This document shows, piece after piece, positions 10,192 to 20,769 of a DNA stretch of 64,000 nt. A program made the translations under genes and the position numbers. Position 1 is the first letter of the stretch; each line of letters opens with the position of its first letter. The notes beneath the pieces are model-generated. The model worked only from the letters and a program-made list of their open reading frames with translations. It was not told the origin of the DNA and searched no databases. Source of the DNA: Dermacentor variabilis (Eukaryota; Arthropoda; Arachnida; Ixodida; Ixodidae); the NCBI RefSeq assembly GCF_050947875.1, contig NC_134570.1, positions 239,436,584 through 239,500,583 on the forward strand. The letters are read 5' to 3'.

Positions 10192-11048
10192 TACCCCTCT
10201 CACACGGCAAATCTAATGTCATTTCCAACAAATGACATTTGTTGCGATTAATGTCATTATCGCAGTGCGCTGTCATACGGCAAAAACTAATGTCATTTGA
10301 AAATGATGACAATGACGATAGTAAAAAAAAGACATGCCTCAAACCCACTTTTGTCCAATAATTATTTTCCAATATGCTAAATTCCACTAGAATATGTGAT
10401 CATTGCTTTCAAACCATAGCGTTCGATCACTAACTTGTCGACATTGCCAACGAAGTCGAGTCGAGCTAAGGCAAGCAACAGGGCGAAGAGAACGATAGGC
10501 GCGTCCGCTACATCTGCTAAAGCGGTACGAGAAGGGCAGTTGCATGTCATCGCCGTTCTGATGTGCATGCGAGCTTCTAATATCTTCATTCTTGGCGCGT
10601 GCCACAGGAAAACATGCGCACGCTTTTATGCCAAGTCAATTGAAGCGGCCGCGACCGATGCTCCGGTGAGAACCAACACGACTGCTGCAGCGAAAGCTAA
10701 AGACGGTTGTCTGGTCACTGGACTGAGAGTAGTTTTCTGTATTTATGCATGTGATGGACTTCAATGTCGTTAAAGCAATAATTAGGTAATAAAATGAATA
10801 GAATAATAGTGATTTTTTGTTAAAACAATAAAGAAGCATGTACTGTTTGCGAAACACTCTTAAACTCGTGGTGTCGAGGGTACACATTCAGTTCCAAACG
10901 AATGCGAATGAGTTTGGCGAACTCATTTGTTTGTAAATGTCATTTTCGAAAATGTCCTTACGTTTTACCGTGGGACACCAAAGAAATGGCATTATCAGCG
11001 AATGTCATTCGTTGTAAATGACATTAGATTTGCCGTGTGACAGGGGTA
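10192..11048. mobile_element. Harbinger-type MITE with TTA duplication
   Basis: Long terminal inverted repeats are plain. The left end begins TACCCCTCTCACACGGCAAA and continues TCTAATGTCATTT. The right end is its mirror, with AAATGACATTAGATTTGCCG followed by TGTGACAGGGGTA. The 857-bp element is flanked by TTA at 10189-10191 and 11049-11051, the duplication typical of PIF/Harbinger. AATGTCATT motifs recur within both subterminal regions in both orientations. Internal open frames of up to 112 residues have no recognisable domain, so I treat it as non-autonomous. It lies inside the intron between the two MULE/SWIM exons. Confidence 0.85.
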
Positions 11049-11051
11049 TTA

Positions 11052-12062
11052 GACATGAACTCGTAAAACAGCTTCAAGTGTCCAGTCAGTACCCTACTTG
11101 ACTGAAATAATATCTTTAACTCAAAAACCCACATGACTGCATAGCCTTCAAAGCATACATTTACAGGTGTGTCTGCTCCGTAAATATCGATGAATGACTG
11201 ATAAATCAACTATATAAATAATTGCTGAAACCTTTATTGACAATTTTTATATTGCCATTAATCAAATTATGTGCATCAATGCAGTCAGTAACAGTGATGT
11301 TTATATTTAAGTTAATCTGGTAATGCTGCACATGTTTTCGATTGCCGACTCTGTTTTGCCCTTCTATGGTGGCATGCCACTATGGAAGTGGCAATAGCTT
11401 GTGCTATGGAATGTAATTGGAAAATGAAGTTCTAACTGAAGGATAGAAATTGTAAACAATGGTAATATTTAGTGAAGGAACTAAAAGTGGAAGACATTCT
11501 TGCCCTGGGTAGGATCTGTACGACACTCTTCGCATGTCCAGTCCACTGCAATGCTTTCACAATGGTTCAGTAATGTCTTTTGTGCAAACAAGGTTACCAA
11601 CAGTGAAGGATGAAATTCGCAGCCTAGCTGTAAATTTGGTACACACAATAAATTTCTTCACTTACGTACCTGATAACACTGGTGCAGATAATCCCTATGA
11701 CGGTTTATCAATGACACCAAACATTGAAACACTTAAATATGTAATCTTGCCTCTTCAAATGTAATGTAATCGTGTAGTGTGATTCAGAAATACAACCTTG
11801 CCTCTTCAGCAGCTGAAGGCTGCATAGCACCATGTCCTTGCCAAGAGCTGACCTAAAAAGAACAAAAATTGCGACAGCTTGAACTATTTAACACGCACCA
11901 TGGCAAAAGGTTTTTGTAAGTCAATGTAACTCATTATTCAATTAAAGGAATTTTAAATGATGATGTTAAAAATGTTCATCAGTGCCCATTTGACTTCCTT
12001 GCGTGCTCGGTAATTTTTACTTATGATTCAACTAATATACACTTTTTCTCTACTCTCTCAAG
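11052..12062 (+). other. Rest of the putative intron, nothing recognised
   Basis: This is AT-rich sequence ending in a polypyrimidine tract and acceptor (TTTTTCTCTACTCTCTCAAG). A 76-residue open frame at 11534-11764 has no family resemblance. Confidence 0.45.
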
Positions 12063-12457
12063 ACAAGCTGCGAGAAGGCGTGTCCATGGATGCAGTACTG
12101 GATAATGTGCGGTCCAGCGTGGATGAGACATTCCACCGCATTAACCTGTTAAGCAAGCAGGATCTCCGCAACATAATGAGGGATGCCAGAGTCTCAAAGA
12201 CTGAGCGGATGCATGATAATGACTATGTGAACGTGCAACTCTGGGTTGAGAAGATGCATAGTGAAAAGGAGAACCCATTGCTCTTCTTTAAACACCAAGG
12301 ACAACCTGACAAAAAGTGACATTTTTTTAGAGAAAAAATTAGGACCTTTTGGATGACAGAGATTTTATGCTAGTCATCATAACCACACCACAACAGGAGC
12401 TTTCGAAGAGGCTTGGAACTGATCGTGCATGTGTCGATGGAACACATGGAACAGCAG
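12063..12457 (+). pseudogene. MULE/SWIM-type protein, exon 2 (frame-broken)
   Basis: The exon follows the acceptor at 12062 and ends before the donor GTGAGC at 12458. It encodes 'DKLREGVSMDAVLDNVR', 'RINLLSKQDLRNIMRDARV', 'DNDYVNVQLWVEKMHSE' and 'PLLFFKHQGQPDK', then hits TGA at 12317. The family resemblance resumes in another frame from 12349: 'DDRDFMLVIITTPQQ', then 'CVDGTHGTAG'. The latter contains the start of the MULE transposase-like domain (the conserved DxTHGT-type site). The break lies among an A-run and a T-run (12311-12350) and looks like homopolymer length changes. That fits either gene decay or assembly error. The intact part agrees in order and phase with exon 1. Confidence 0.6.
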
Positions 12458-12766
12458 GTGAGCAGTACTATATAAATGCATTAATAATAAAAGCAAAAAA
12501 GAGAGAATGCTGTCTGAGAATAATTGCAATATATATGATGAGTAGTATTCCTTCACACCTGATTTTTCTCTTAATTTTTCTCGCTTTTTTATTTGATGCA
12601 GTTCTCGATTATCAGTGACAGAGCAAGAATGAATTCAGCGCTCTGTACACTGGTGATAGCATTCCATTGCTACTGTCCTCATCGCTACATGCCCTGCATA
12701 TCCTGTCTGTATTGTCACCACAGAGTTATAATAGGTCACATAATACAGCTCTTATCACATTTGTCT

Positions 12767-13289
12767 TGTGGGGATGCGCGACTGTCGCACGTCCCCTGAT
12801 GTTGCTTTTCCCGCATAGCTTCCGTCTCCTGCATTGAGGCTTCGCCGCGGGCCCCAGGCCACGCGAAAGATGGCGCGAGTGTTGCGCTGCTTACGCCGCC
12901 TCATGGCAGGGTTACTTGGGGGCGCAAGGGAGAACACGCTTCCTCTTTGGTTCGGCACGGCAAGCAGCGCGGACGTGCCGCGCATGCGCCGATCCATGCT
13001 TCTGCGAGACCGTCTCGTGAGGCCTTGTGCGAAAGAGCCACCGTTCGCGTGACCGTACGCGTGAACGACCAGGCGTTGGGATCCAGCAAGGGGCGAACGT
13101 ACTCGCTCGCTATCCGGTCGCAGTGAGTCGGACTTCCGCGATTTGTCGCGCGCCCATCGGCATGTTTTGTGGATAGCAACTCGGCCAGCAGGCATTGATC
13201 TAAGAAAGGTGCAATAAATGCCCTTGTGATTGTTTGCACTACTGTACTGTCGTTCTTTTGACCGAAGAGTACGGGATGAGAATCCCACA
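12767..13289. mobile_element. Solo LTR with GTCT duplication
   Basis: A 523-bp sequence begins TGTGGGGAT and ends ATCCCACA, the inverted TG...CA ends of an LTR. It is flanked by GTCT at 12763-12766 and 13290-13293, a 4-bp duplication as made by Ty3/gypsy-type integrases. An AATAAA polyadenylation signal lies at 13213-13218 near the 3' side, suggesting the LTR is in plus orientation. The body (12820-13180) is strikingly GC- and CpG-rich compared with its AT-rich surroundings. Overlapping 177- and 166-residue minus-strand open frames are chance products of this GC-rich LTR. No internal domain remains. Confidence 0.85.
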
Positions 13290-13293
13290 GTCT

Positions 13294-13934
13294 AGAGTGC
13301 AGAAACAGTGCTTTGCACTGTGTATTAGTGCCTTCTGTCAGAGGTACAGCTGTCTCGAGGCTGTTTGGCATCCTGAACTGTTTGCCAATTAGGCGAATCA
13401 CTGATTACTGCTACAGTCAAAGGTGCTTTTTCTTGGCGGCGGGGGGTGGTTCCCTGAGGACTGCGAAAACAAAACATTTAGAAAATCAGGCAGTCTAAAA
13501 AAAATTATTGCATGCCTTTTACTGCCATTTAAAGGGAGGTGATAGTCGAAAACATAACAAGAACATAGAACTATGAAACCCCAGCTGTTTACATACTCTC
13601 TTACGGTAATTTCAAATACTATATAAATCAGTTTTATAGCAAGTAGCATAGGTTGTGTTCTGTACAACGACAATATGTAAAACGTAGGCATTCTTGCCCC
13701 CAATTTTTTATCTCTAAACTTCCATAATTGCAGACCAGTGATGGCGGATAATCCTCCAAATCAACTGTAGAATACTGAAATAGATACCGAAATCGTTACT
13801 CACTGTTATGTTTTAAAAAGTGCATATAAGAAGTGTTAAATTAGAACCTGTGAAACCATTTCAAAATGTTTAGACAACCAGTAAGTGTTACTCAAGATTT
13901 TATCTTAAGTATATAAGTGATGTTGAAGATCAAA
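13294..13934. other. No recognised feature
   Basis: This is AT-rich, non-coding in appearance, with a short G-run (13438-13447). No repeat match was seen. Confidence 0.45.
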
Positions 13935-14235
13935 CCCTCAGTGGTGGTCAAGACAGTTTAGGATTTCAAGCACAAAATTGTCATTCTGGAGCAGTTTAGG
14001 AGCAGAAAATTTCTTTTCTACTCCGTGTTCCAAAAGTCTTTTTGGAACACTTGGAATAGTACAGAAGTAATCTAGCCATTTTGTGGAGCTTGTTATTACT
14101 GTACAGTCAGTAAGTGCTGCTCAAGAGTGAAGCAAGACACAAAGCCAACAGCAACCAATTAAGCTTGCCTTCCCAAGGACGGTATACCACGCACATCCTG
14201 TTGCAAACATTTTTGTTTGGGTAGGCAAGGAACTT
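13935..14235. repeat. Interspersed repeat A, copy 2
   Basis: It aligns with 100-370 through CAGTGGTGG, GGAGCAGAAAA, GGAATAGTACAG, TAGCCATTT, GTCAGTAA(A/G)TGCTGCTCAA and TGTTGCAAAC blocks, with a ~25-base insertion around 14165. A Ruka SINE has inserted at its 3' end. Confidence 0.5.
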
Positions 14236-14244
14236 AATTTTGTA

Positions 14245-14487
14245 CCCGCCCTAGTTGCTTAGTGGCTGTGGTGTTGGGCTGCTAAGCACAAGGTCGCAGG
14301 ATCGAATCTCGGCCAGAGCCGCCGCATTTCAATGGGGGAAAAGGGGAAAACACCCGTGCACTTAGATTTACTGCAGGTGCACGTTAAAGAACCCCAGTTG
14401 GTAGAAATTTCCGGAGTCCCACACTACGGCATGCCTCATAATCAGAAAGTGGTTTTGGCACGTAAGACCCCATAATTTTATTTTCCC
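14245..14487 (+). mobile_element. Ruka SINE, copy 2
   Basis: It has the tRNA-like head (TAGTTGCTTAGTGGCTGTGG, then GGATCGAATCTCGGCC) and the Ruka body blocks (ACACCCGTGCACTTAGATTT, GTGCACGTTAAAGAACCCC, GGTTTTGGCACGTAAGACCC). A perfect 10-bp target duplication TAATTTTGTA flanks it at 14235-14244 and 14488-14497. A small insertion after ACTTAGATTT distinguishes it from the other copies. Confidence 0.9.
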
Positions 14488-14497
14488 TAATTTTGTA

Positions 14498-15120
14498 AGC
14501 CAACCACAACACTTATTAGGCTTCTTGGTGCTTGTGCTGTTTGGTGCTTGTGCTGTAACAAAAGAGAGTATGTATGTGTGTAAATAAAGAAATGTAAATC
14601 ATGCCATCCTACAATGGCCCCTTTTCACTGCTGGTGTGCTTCACCACAATACAGTGCATAAGCCTCTTCCCGTAGCAAGCTATATTGCAGCAAAATTGAC
14701 GCTTGAAAACCGGCATTATACAACACTTTCGACAATGGTTGTGCCTTCCGCACTTTGAAGGCAAAGCATTTCAGCATCCGAAATTTCAGCTGTCCTTATA
14801 ATTCATTGCCTCTATGAGGCACGTGGTAGTGTTGCAAAGATACCCGAATTCTCATGCATGCCGGAAAAATAGTTTGTTGGGTGTATTTCTGCTTGGTAAT
14901 GAAGACGGCTACGACAGTGCACATTAGTGACACAACAGTGGCCAAATGCTCAGATTCCTTTTATGTAGAGTGCTGTGTGCTTTTATGACTTTGGTGAAGT
15001 TAGCATCTGAATTTGCCATACACACGCCTGCAAATTATCTGTTTATTAAACTCACGCACACATAATATCATTATAATGAGGAATGCATAGTGTTTTAGCT
15101 GTTCCCTGCAGAATGTTTTT
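14498..15120. other. No recognised feature
   Basis: Low-complexity CTTGGTGCTTGTGCTGTTTG repeats occur near 14522-14550. Otherwise no gene or repeat was recognised. Confidence 0.4.
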
Positions 15121-15124
15121 TGAC

Positions 15125-15660
15125 AACTGCTTTGATGATGGATGGATGAATAAATTTCTTGAGGTCTGTCGGTACGTGCGATTAGTGCGCAGCGGGCCAC
15201 TCCCACATCGAGACAGAGAGGCCATGCCCCTCCGCTGCGTCGCGGGCCCGAACGACAGCCCAGAGCTGTGCTTCAAGGTCCAAGCTGTGTGGAGCTCGGT
15301 CCCACTCCCCCTTGGTGGTCCCGGCACCAGGGGGCAAGCCCAGAGCATGTGATCAAGGCTAGCTATATCCTTACAGTAGCGACACGCATTGTGAGGGAGC
15401 GCGTCCAGAAAGATTTTGTGCAGGAAGGCCGGTCATGGATAGGGGCCCGTCTGAAGCCACTTGTACGTGACTTCTTGTGCTTTATTGGGTGCTTTGTGCG
15501 GTAGTGGCATGGTTCTATTGACTAACTTGTAATGCTGGGTGAGATCGTTGTAAGTGATGAGGGGATCGCGCTCGCTTGCCCATCCTGCCGAGAGGGAGTC
15601 CGGGCTCACAGGGTGAGTTAGATCTTGTGCGGTCTCGTGTGCTGTCTCGTTGAGGTCACT
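15125..15660 (-). pseudogene. 3' end of an RNase H-containing LINE
   Basis: Read on the minus strand, this gives the C-terminal tail typical of I-group/RNase H LINEs of ticks. There is a 'LTHPVSPDSLSAGWASERDP'-like stretch, then 'LHKIFLDALPHNACRYCKDI' and 'ASLDHMLWACPLVPG'. The C-x2-C-(n)-H-x4-C pattern is the zinc-binding motif that follows RNase H in such elements. The sequence then ends in a short 3' UTR near 15125. The RT and RNase H cores are absent, so this is a 5'-truncated copy, and an in-frame stop interrupts it. Confidence 0.65.
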
Positions 15661-16059
15661 TTTTAAGAATAATATTTGATCACGAATATACTCTTAATGC
15701 TTCCCACACAAAACAATTTGTTACCTTGTTGTGTCCATGAAAGGGTTGTATTAAGAATAATTTTTTGGCAGCCTTGTTGACGGTTTGACAGCATCAATCA
15801 GTGAATCCTTAACAGGTACTCTGCAACACTTTTTCGAAAAGGAAAGCCAACCTACCGAGTCTCCAACACATGCGATTTTACATTTTGTCACAATCCTAAT
15901 GCAGCTGACACATCTGGGTTCAAGCTTATATAGTGCTAACTTAGGCAAGTTGGCACATGTTACAGCACTTCATTTGTCTCCTTTATGTCCTATGTGTTGT
16001 AATGTTATGTTTTTTATTCAAGCTCATACTTCTGAGCAGCAAGCAAAATGCAGTTGACT
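15661..16059. other. No recognised feature
   Basis: Two short antiparallel open frames (15751-15948 and 15785-16057) show no family resemblance. Confidence 0.4.
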
Positions 16060-17170
16060 TCATTCCGTTAATTCGACTCTGACGGGACTGACGAAACATT
16101 GAATTATCTGGTGGGTCAAATTTAAGAAGATGCAGAAGAAATGCCAACACACATCACTGATTTATTTGCCATGGTTTATGTACAGATTCTAACATGCCCC
16201 AGAGTGAAACACACGCCCGCTGTCTGTGTGTCCAAAGTGTAAACTAGCATAGAAAGGACAAAAGCCCCTAAAATGAAAGAGAAATCAAATGCGCACACAA
16301 TTTTTATTTTAAAAAAATGGACAAGGGTCGAATGTGTTGCACATTGCAACCAATTTTCCAAAGTGAGCTTTGCCGCAAAACATCCGTGTTATGCGGTAAC
16401 GCATAAAAAAATCGCCAAGGAAGTTTTGTTAAAGATGGCACATTAGAAATGTGTAAATACCACAATCAGACGTTTTGATCTGTGATTATTGCTTGGAGCT
16501 CCTCCTGGGCAGGCAGAAAATAGGCATTTCCTGCAGGAGATGAAGTCTGTTTAACACATCTACTGTCCTCTAAGGTATGTCACCAAGGGGTCGCTTATTC
16601 GGTTCACTGTAGGGGTCAGCATGCATGCTGACTGCTCAAGTTGCAATTATTGGGTGAAGGCCTATTTTAGTATCAAAATAACTAAAGTTTGGACCTATAG
16701 AAATGCACATGTATCGGCTGGGACTTTCAGCCGGGATCAAATTTATAGGAGTCTACTGTTCTGCAGCCACTGAGCACTGCAGCATGCCAATATTCTGCTA
16801 TGTGTAGTAGGAGATACATTCTTGCTGCAAAGTCCACTGCCATATGGTACAGTCGTCTTCTGTTAAGTCGACTCCGGTTAATTCAATCCTGGCCAAAGGT
16901 CTTGGCCGGCAGTCATACATTTCTACAGTCCTGAATCTCTTATTTTGATTGTAAAATTGGCCTTCGCAGGATAATTTGAACTTGGAACAGTGACTCGCTG
17001 TTGACCCCTATGGTCAACCCCATAGCAACTCCTTTAGTGGCAGCATGTCTACCTCGGCGATGCTTAGGAAACAATGTATGCATTCAACACGTGTGATTGC
17101 GTGTCGACAACTCCCATTTATGCTTGCGCTAGGAAACGTTTCAAGCAAGAACCATATATCACAAAGTTGA
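16060..17170. repeat. Pogo/Tigger-like non-coding remnants
   Basis: Blocks CCGTTAATTCGACTCTGACG (about 16066) and ACAGTCGTCTTCTGTTAAGT followed by CGACTCCGGTTAATTC (about 16850) resemble the TTAATTCGACTCC-type termini of Tigger/pogo elements. No transposase frame is left and I could not pair ends, so there may be two separate remnants. Confidence 0.35.
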
Positions 17171-17179
17171 ATTACGGTA

Positions 17180-17830
17180 TTTACCCGATTCTAATGTGTG
17201 CCTCATATGTTAGCATTAGTAGAATGCAATAGTTGTACACTTTTCTTTTAAATGACACCTGCCATGGTTGCTCAGTGACTATGGTGTTGGGCTGTTGAGC
17301 ACGAGGATAGGGATCGAATCCCAGCCACGGCGGCCGCATTTCGATGGGGGCGAAATGCGAAAACACCCGTGTACTTAGATTTAGGTGCACGTTAAAGAAC
17401 CTCAGGTGGTCGAAATTTCCAGAGTCCTCCACTACGGCGTGCCTCACAATCAGAAAGTGGTTTTGGCACGTAAAACTCCATAATTTAATTTTTTTTTCTT
17501 TCAATGACAGTGGTAAGCTCCCAGCCATAATTTGGTAATGCCTGCCATATGCATTCCAACCCATTTTTATTCTTAAGTAATTTGCCTTTTCATGATCAGG
17601 GTCCCTTGCGAGCAACTGACCTAGGTAAAATTACTCCTGTACAGACTCTAGAGGCTGACTGGCGATGTGAATTCTTGAACATTGTCTTCTGCATATTAAT
17701 CTTCATACCCACTCTAACACTTTTTTGGTTAAGGTCCTCGATCACTAGTAATTTGTCCCCACTGTTGCCGAGATATGCACCATTGATCCGCACTCCGAAT
17801 GTGCTGCAACTGCAGATTAAATGGCATTAA
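17180..17830 (-). pseudogene. RTE LINE RT fragment split by Ruka
   Basis: On the minus strand the order is 'GDKLLVIEDLNQKSVRVGMK' with 'INMQKTMF', then 'DPDHEKANYLRIKMGWNAYG', then 'AGSLPLSLK', then (across the SINE) 'FKRKVYNYCILLMLTYEA'. This matches the stretch after the FADD motif of the RTE copies at 56-62 kb (GLKINLQKTKV, DPDHETEITRRIRMGWGAFG, LPLSLKRKVYNSCVLPVLTY). It is a truncated, degenerate copy, and the Ruka insertion lies exactly between LPLSLK and KRKVYN. Confidence 0.75.
17258..17495 (+). mobile_element. Ruka SINE, copy 3
   Basis: It has the head CATGGTTGCTCAGTGACTAT and GGGATCGAATCCCAGCCACG, then the Ruka body, ending in a T-run. The flanks TTCTTTTAAATGACA (17243-17257) and TTCTTTCAATGACA (about 17496-17509) form an imperfect target duplication. 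It is inserted into an RTE fragment. Confidence 0.9.
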
Positions 17831-18780
17831 TCGAAACCAACACCGCTGTGTTATCTCACCACCTTGAACTGACACTCTCACGCGCAGATCCACTGGCCAC
17901 TGTAATCACCATGGCGGGAACGCTAGGCCTAGGTACGCTATTGCGGTTCTTGACATTCGGTGCTGTCTTTTTCATAGAAAGAATTCACCGCTGTCAGCAA
18001 TGGTACCCACTCTGCCTCTGCAATCCTCGTAAAGCACGGCGCGTTGCATATTGCTAGTGCTCGAAAGGCAGCTTTGCCTCAGCACACTGATGCTACGCGG
18101 TGAAGTGTATGGGACGCAGCACATATGATATACACACGTGCACTTGACGTCTCCTGTCACAGTGCAAGCATCTATATGCCTAGTAAGTGTATTGGCAGAC
18201 CTTCAGAGCTTTTTCGGACGTGCCTGTGGCGATTTGGGCCCTTTAGGGCAGTAAAAGACATGCATTCATTTTTTTCGGACATTGTAGCGGCCCTTAGGGA
18301 GTCTGAAAAATCGGACTGTACAACTGACCAAAAGGATGCTTCAAATGGTCCATGGGGCGAACACGCAGCGGAACGAGGACAAGAATAGGAAGGACCATTG
18401 CATTGAGGAATGATCAGGAAAGGAACTGTGCCGCCGCCTCTTTGCAGAAGCTTGAGCTCAAAAAGCAAAGTGTTGGCTGACGCTAAGATGCAGGTTACCC
18501 ACATCCAAACCAAAATAAACCCTTTAAAGCAGTGAAATGCAACACTGAGGCATTATGCGCAGGCTGAGAGTATGTCAGGACAGTTGAGGTTGACTTTCCA
18601 GTTGCTTGGAGAATCTCATATGTGACAAAGTTCGGGCATAATACCAATGAGCTTGCTATCAGTTGATACAAATAGCTCTATTTGCTTTTGTATGCATCTC
18701 TTTTGATTCGCATTTTAAAATGTTCGACTCTATTTGCCATGAGCTAGACCACTTTTTTTACAGTGAAGCTGTCTATGGCT
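17831..18780. other. No recognised feature
   Basis: Short open frames on both strands have no recognised domain. The CGGAC(G/A)TxG-GGCCCTTTAGGG and CGGACATTG-GGCCCTTAGGG blocks (about 18215-18305) look like a small internal duplication. Confidence 0.4.
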
Positions 18781-18784
18781 AAGA

Positions 18785-19045
18785 TCTGGCGGATCGCATC
18801 CGCGCATAGACCAACAATTTTTCATACGGTGGGCCAACCCTGAAGAAAGTGCAATACCAGGCCAACCCGAGGCAGAAGTGAAGCAAGCATTAAGCACTCC
18901 CCACATGTGGGCTGATCCCGAAGGTCGTGAAATGCCAGTCCAACCTGCGGCGGAGATGAAGCAGGCTTTAAGCACTCCCCACACATGGGCCAATCCCATA
19001 GGTAGTGTAATACCAGGCCGACCCGCGGTAGAGGTGCACCATTAA
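18785..19045. repeat. 78-bp tandem repeat, about three units
   Basis: The block TAAGCACTCCCCACA recurs at 18891 and 18969 (78-bp spacing), with a partial unit before and after. Each unit has GGGC(C/T)(A/G)A(C/T)CC, an AATACCAGGCC-like block and a purine-rich GCGGAGATGAAGCAGGC-like end. Because 78 is a multiple of three, the minus strand reads as a 26-residue repeat (MWGVLNACFTSASGWPGIAL-like), but no gene context supports translation. A single inverted unit lies at 7105-7185. Confidence 0.75.
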
Positions 19046-19379
19046 GGGGCCCACATACGCAGCTTCGCTGGTCATCCTTCACAGAGTAAAAGGGCACCGA
19101 GTTTCTTTCGAAGATATTTTAGTAGCTGTGCATTTTACAAACCCCTCTTTTCAGTTTTCTATTTTGAATAAAATAAACACTACTCCTTACTGTTCAAACT
19201 GGATTGTTTTTATTTTTTTAACATGCTTACCAGAGAGTGACAGCATCAGGTGACATGGTGTCAGCCCATCTTGACATAAAACAAAGTTCTGTGAAACTTG
19301 GTGAAAACCTGAAAAAATCAGGGAATTTGAAAATGTCAACTTGGTAGACGCGTTGTTCTTCTAAGCATGCAGTATGGCA

Positions 19380-19757
19380 CATAAGCCTGGACGTTAACGA
19401 AGAATCTCGAGAACATGTTAAGGACCGTACAAGAGCAATGCAATGATAAATGTTAAGAGACAGGAAGAGAGCGGTCTGGATGGTCGATATTCTAGTAGAC
19501 ATTAAGAGGAAAAAATGAAGCTGGGCCGGCCATGTAATGCATAGTGTAGATAACCAGCGGACCATTAGAGTTGCAGAATGGGTGCCAAGGGAAGGGGAGT
19601 TCCGTCAAGGATGACAGAAAACTAGGTGGGATGATGAAATTTGAAAGAACAAGCTCGCGTCAGCTAGTGCAAGACAATGATAATTGGAGATTGCAGGGAA
19701 GCGCCTTCGTTCTGCATTGAACTTTAAGATAGGATGATGATGATGAATGCGTACAAC
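19380..19757 (+). pseudogene. RTE LINE 3' end, degenerate
   Basis: Pieces of the RTE C-terminus remain in changing frames: a 'RERSGWSIF' region, 'GPAM' (from AGHVM), a 'WVPREG'-like region, a 'RKLGGMMKF' region (from R-x-RWADDI), and 'DNWRLQGSAF' (from GSWRSMGEAF). It ends in GATGATGATGATGA (19734-19747), the trinucleotide tail typical of RTE. Relative to the copy at 56.2-59.05 kb it is heavily decayed. Confidence 0.7.
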
Positions 19758-20645
19758 TCTTCAAAAAGAAATTTGGGCCGGAAATAGCTTGCACAGTTCA
19801 CCAAGACACGAAACCAAATTCGTATGCTTTCCCACTAACACGGATGTATTCCAGGGAAGCTAACTTATGAAAAGCGGCCACTATTGTGTAATCATCTATT
19901 TCATTGTTGGAACAGCTTGCGAAACATAGCATGATGTGTTGGAAAGAGCCCTGTAACCTTTTTTCTTTATAGCCGGCTCTAATATGCACATGCTGAATTT
20001 TTTATATTAATGCTATGTAATGTGCAAATTAAGCAGTAATTTTATGCAGTATTAAAACGTACCTTAGTGTAACAGTACAATGAGAGACGCAATCAAGAAT
20101 TTGTATGTATGCACATCTGAGTGCGCATGTATGCGTACTGTCAACCTTGAGTGCGCACAGACGTGAAACTGGTGCACTGGTCTTAGTGCAGCTTGGTAGC
20201 TCATAGTTTGTGAGGGGATTCGTAATGGCAGGGCTCCACCACACCACAATGCAGCAGTCAACGCTGAAGAGAGGAAATGCTAATCTTACCGACGCTGCAT
20301 ACGCTCAACAGGCCAATGAGAGTGCTGACACGTGAGCTTGATGCTCGCCAGATCCATCTCACAATTTGTGCGTCGTACATGACAGCATAATCAACATTTA
20401 ATCATCGATTTATTTCAACTACCATGTACGTCGACGTTGCTTCTTTAGTGTTGATAGTTTGTTCACCCCACTCCCCTTTTTTCTTCAAGGATACTTCTGA
20501 CAGTGAAAAATAACACTGAATGTCCACATAAACAGGAACTTCCATAAGATGCAACCATTTGCGACCTTTTTAACAGAAGCTTGTATTGCCTCACTGGTGT
20601 CGGTGTTACCGCGCGAAAAAAACCAAGCTGCGCAAAAAATATAAA
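19758..20645. other. No recognised feature
   Basis: AT-rich sequence with short open frames only. No repeat was matched. Confidence 0.4.
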
Positions 20646-20725
20646 TTGCTTATCAGGCTGCGGACTCGAACCACCGACCTCTGGGTTGCGAGACGACCAC
20701 GCTAACCGATTCAGCCACTGTCAGT
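20646..20725 (-). pseudogene. tRNA-like sequence (tRNA pseudogene or SINE head)
   Basis: The minus strand has an A-box match (TGGCTGAATCGG) and a B-box match (GGTTCGAGTCC) at tRNA-like spacing. Between them, CGTCT and AGAGG could form a 4-of-5-bp anticodon stem around an 8-base loop. The acceptor arms (around CTGACAG and GCCTGAT) do not pair, and the T stem has a mismatch. It is therefore a tRNA-derived relic, not a functional tRNA. The parent isotype cannot be assigned. Confidence 0.5.
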
Positions 20726-20769
20726 TCATCAAACGCTGCCTTTAAGGTGGGTAAGTAGAAGCAGCGCAA

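Noticed and set aside
12755..13401. Two long overlapping minus-strand open frames (177 and 166 residues)
   Set aside because: They lie over the GC-rich solo LTR, overlap in different frames and show no domain.
18730..19097. Minus-strand frames with a 26-residue repeat as a secreted or structural protein
   Set aside because: Two different frames show the same repeat-like openness, there is no start or signal sequence, and a single unit occurs elsewhere as non-coding repeat.
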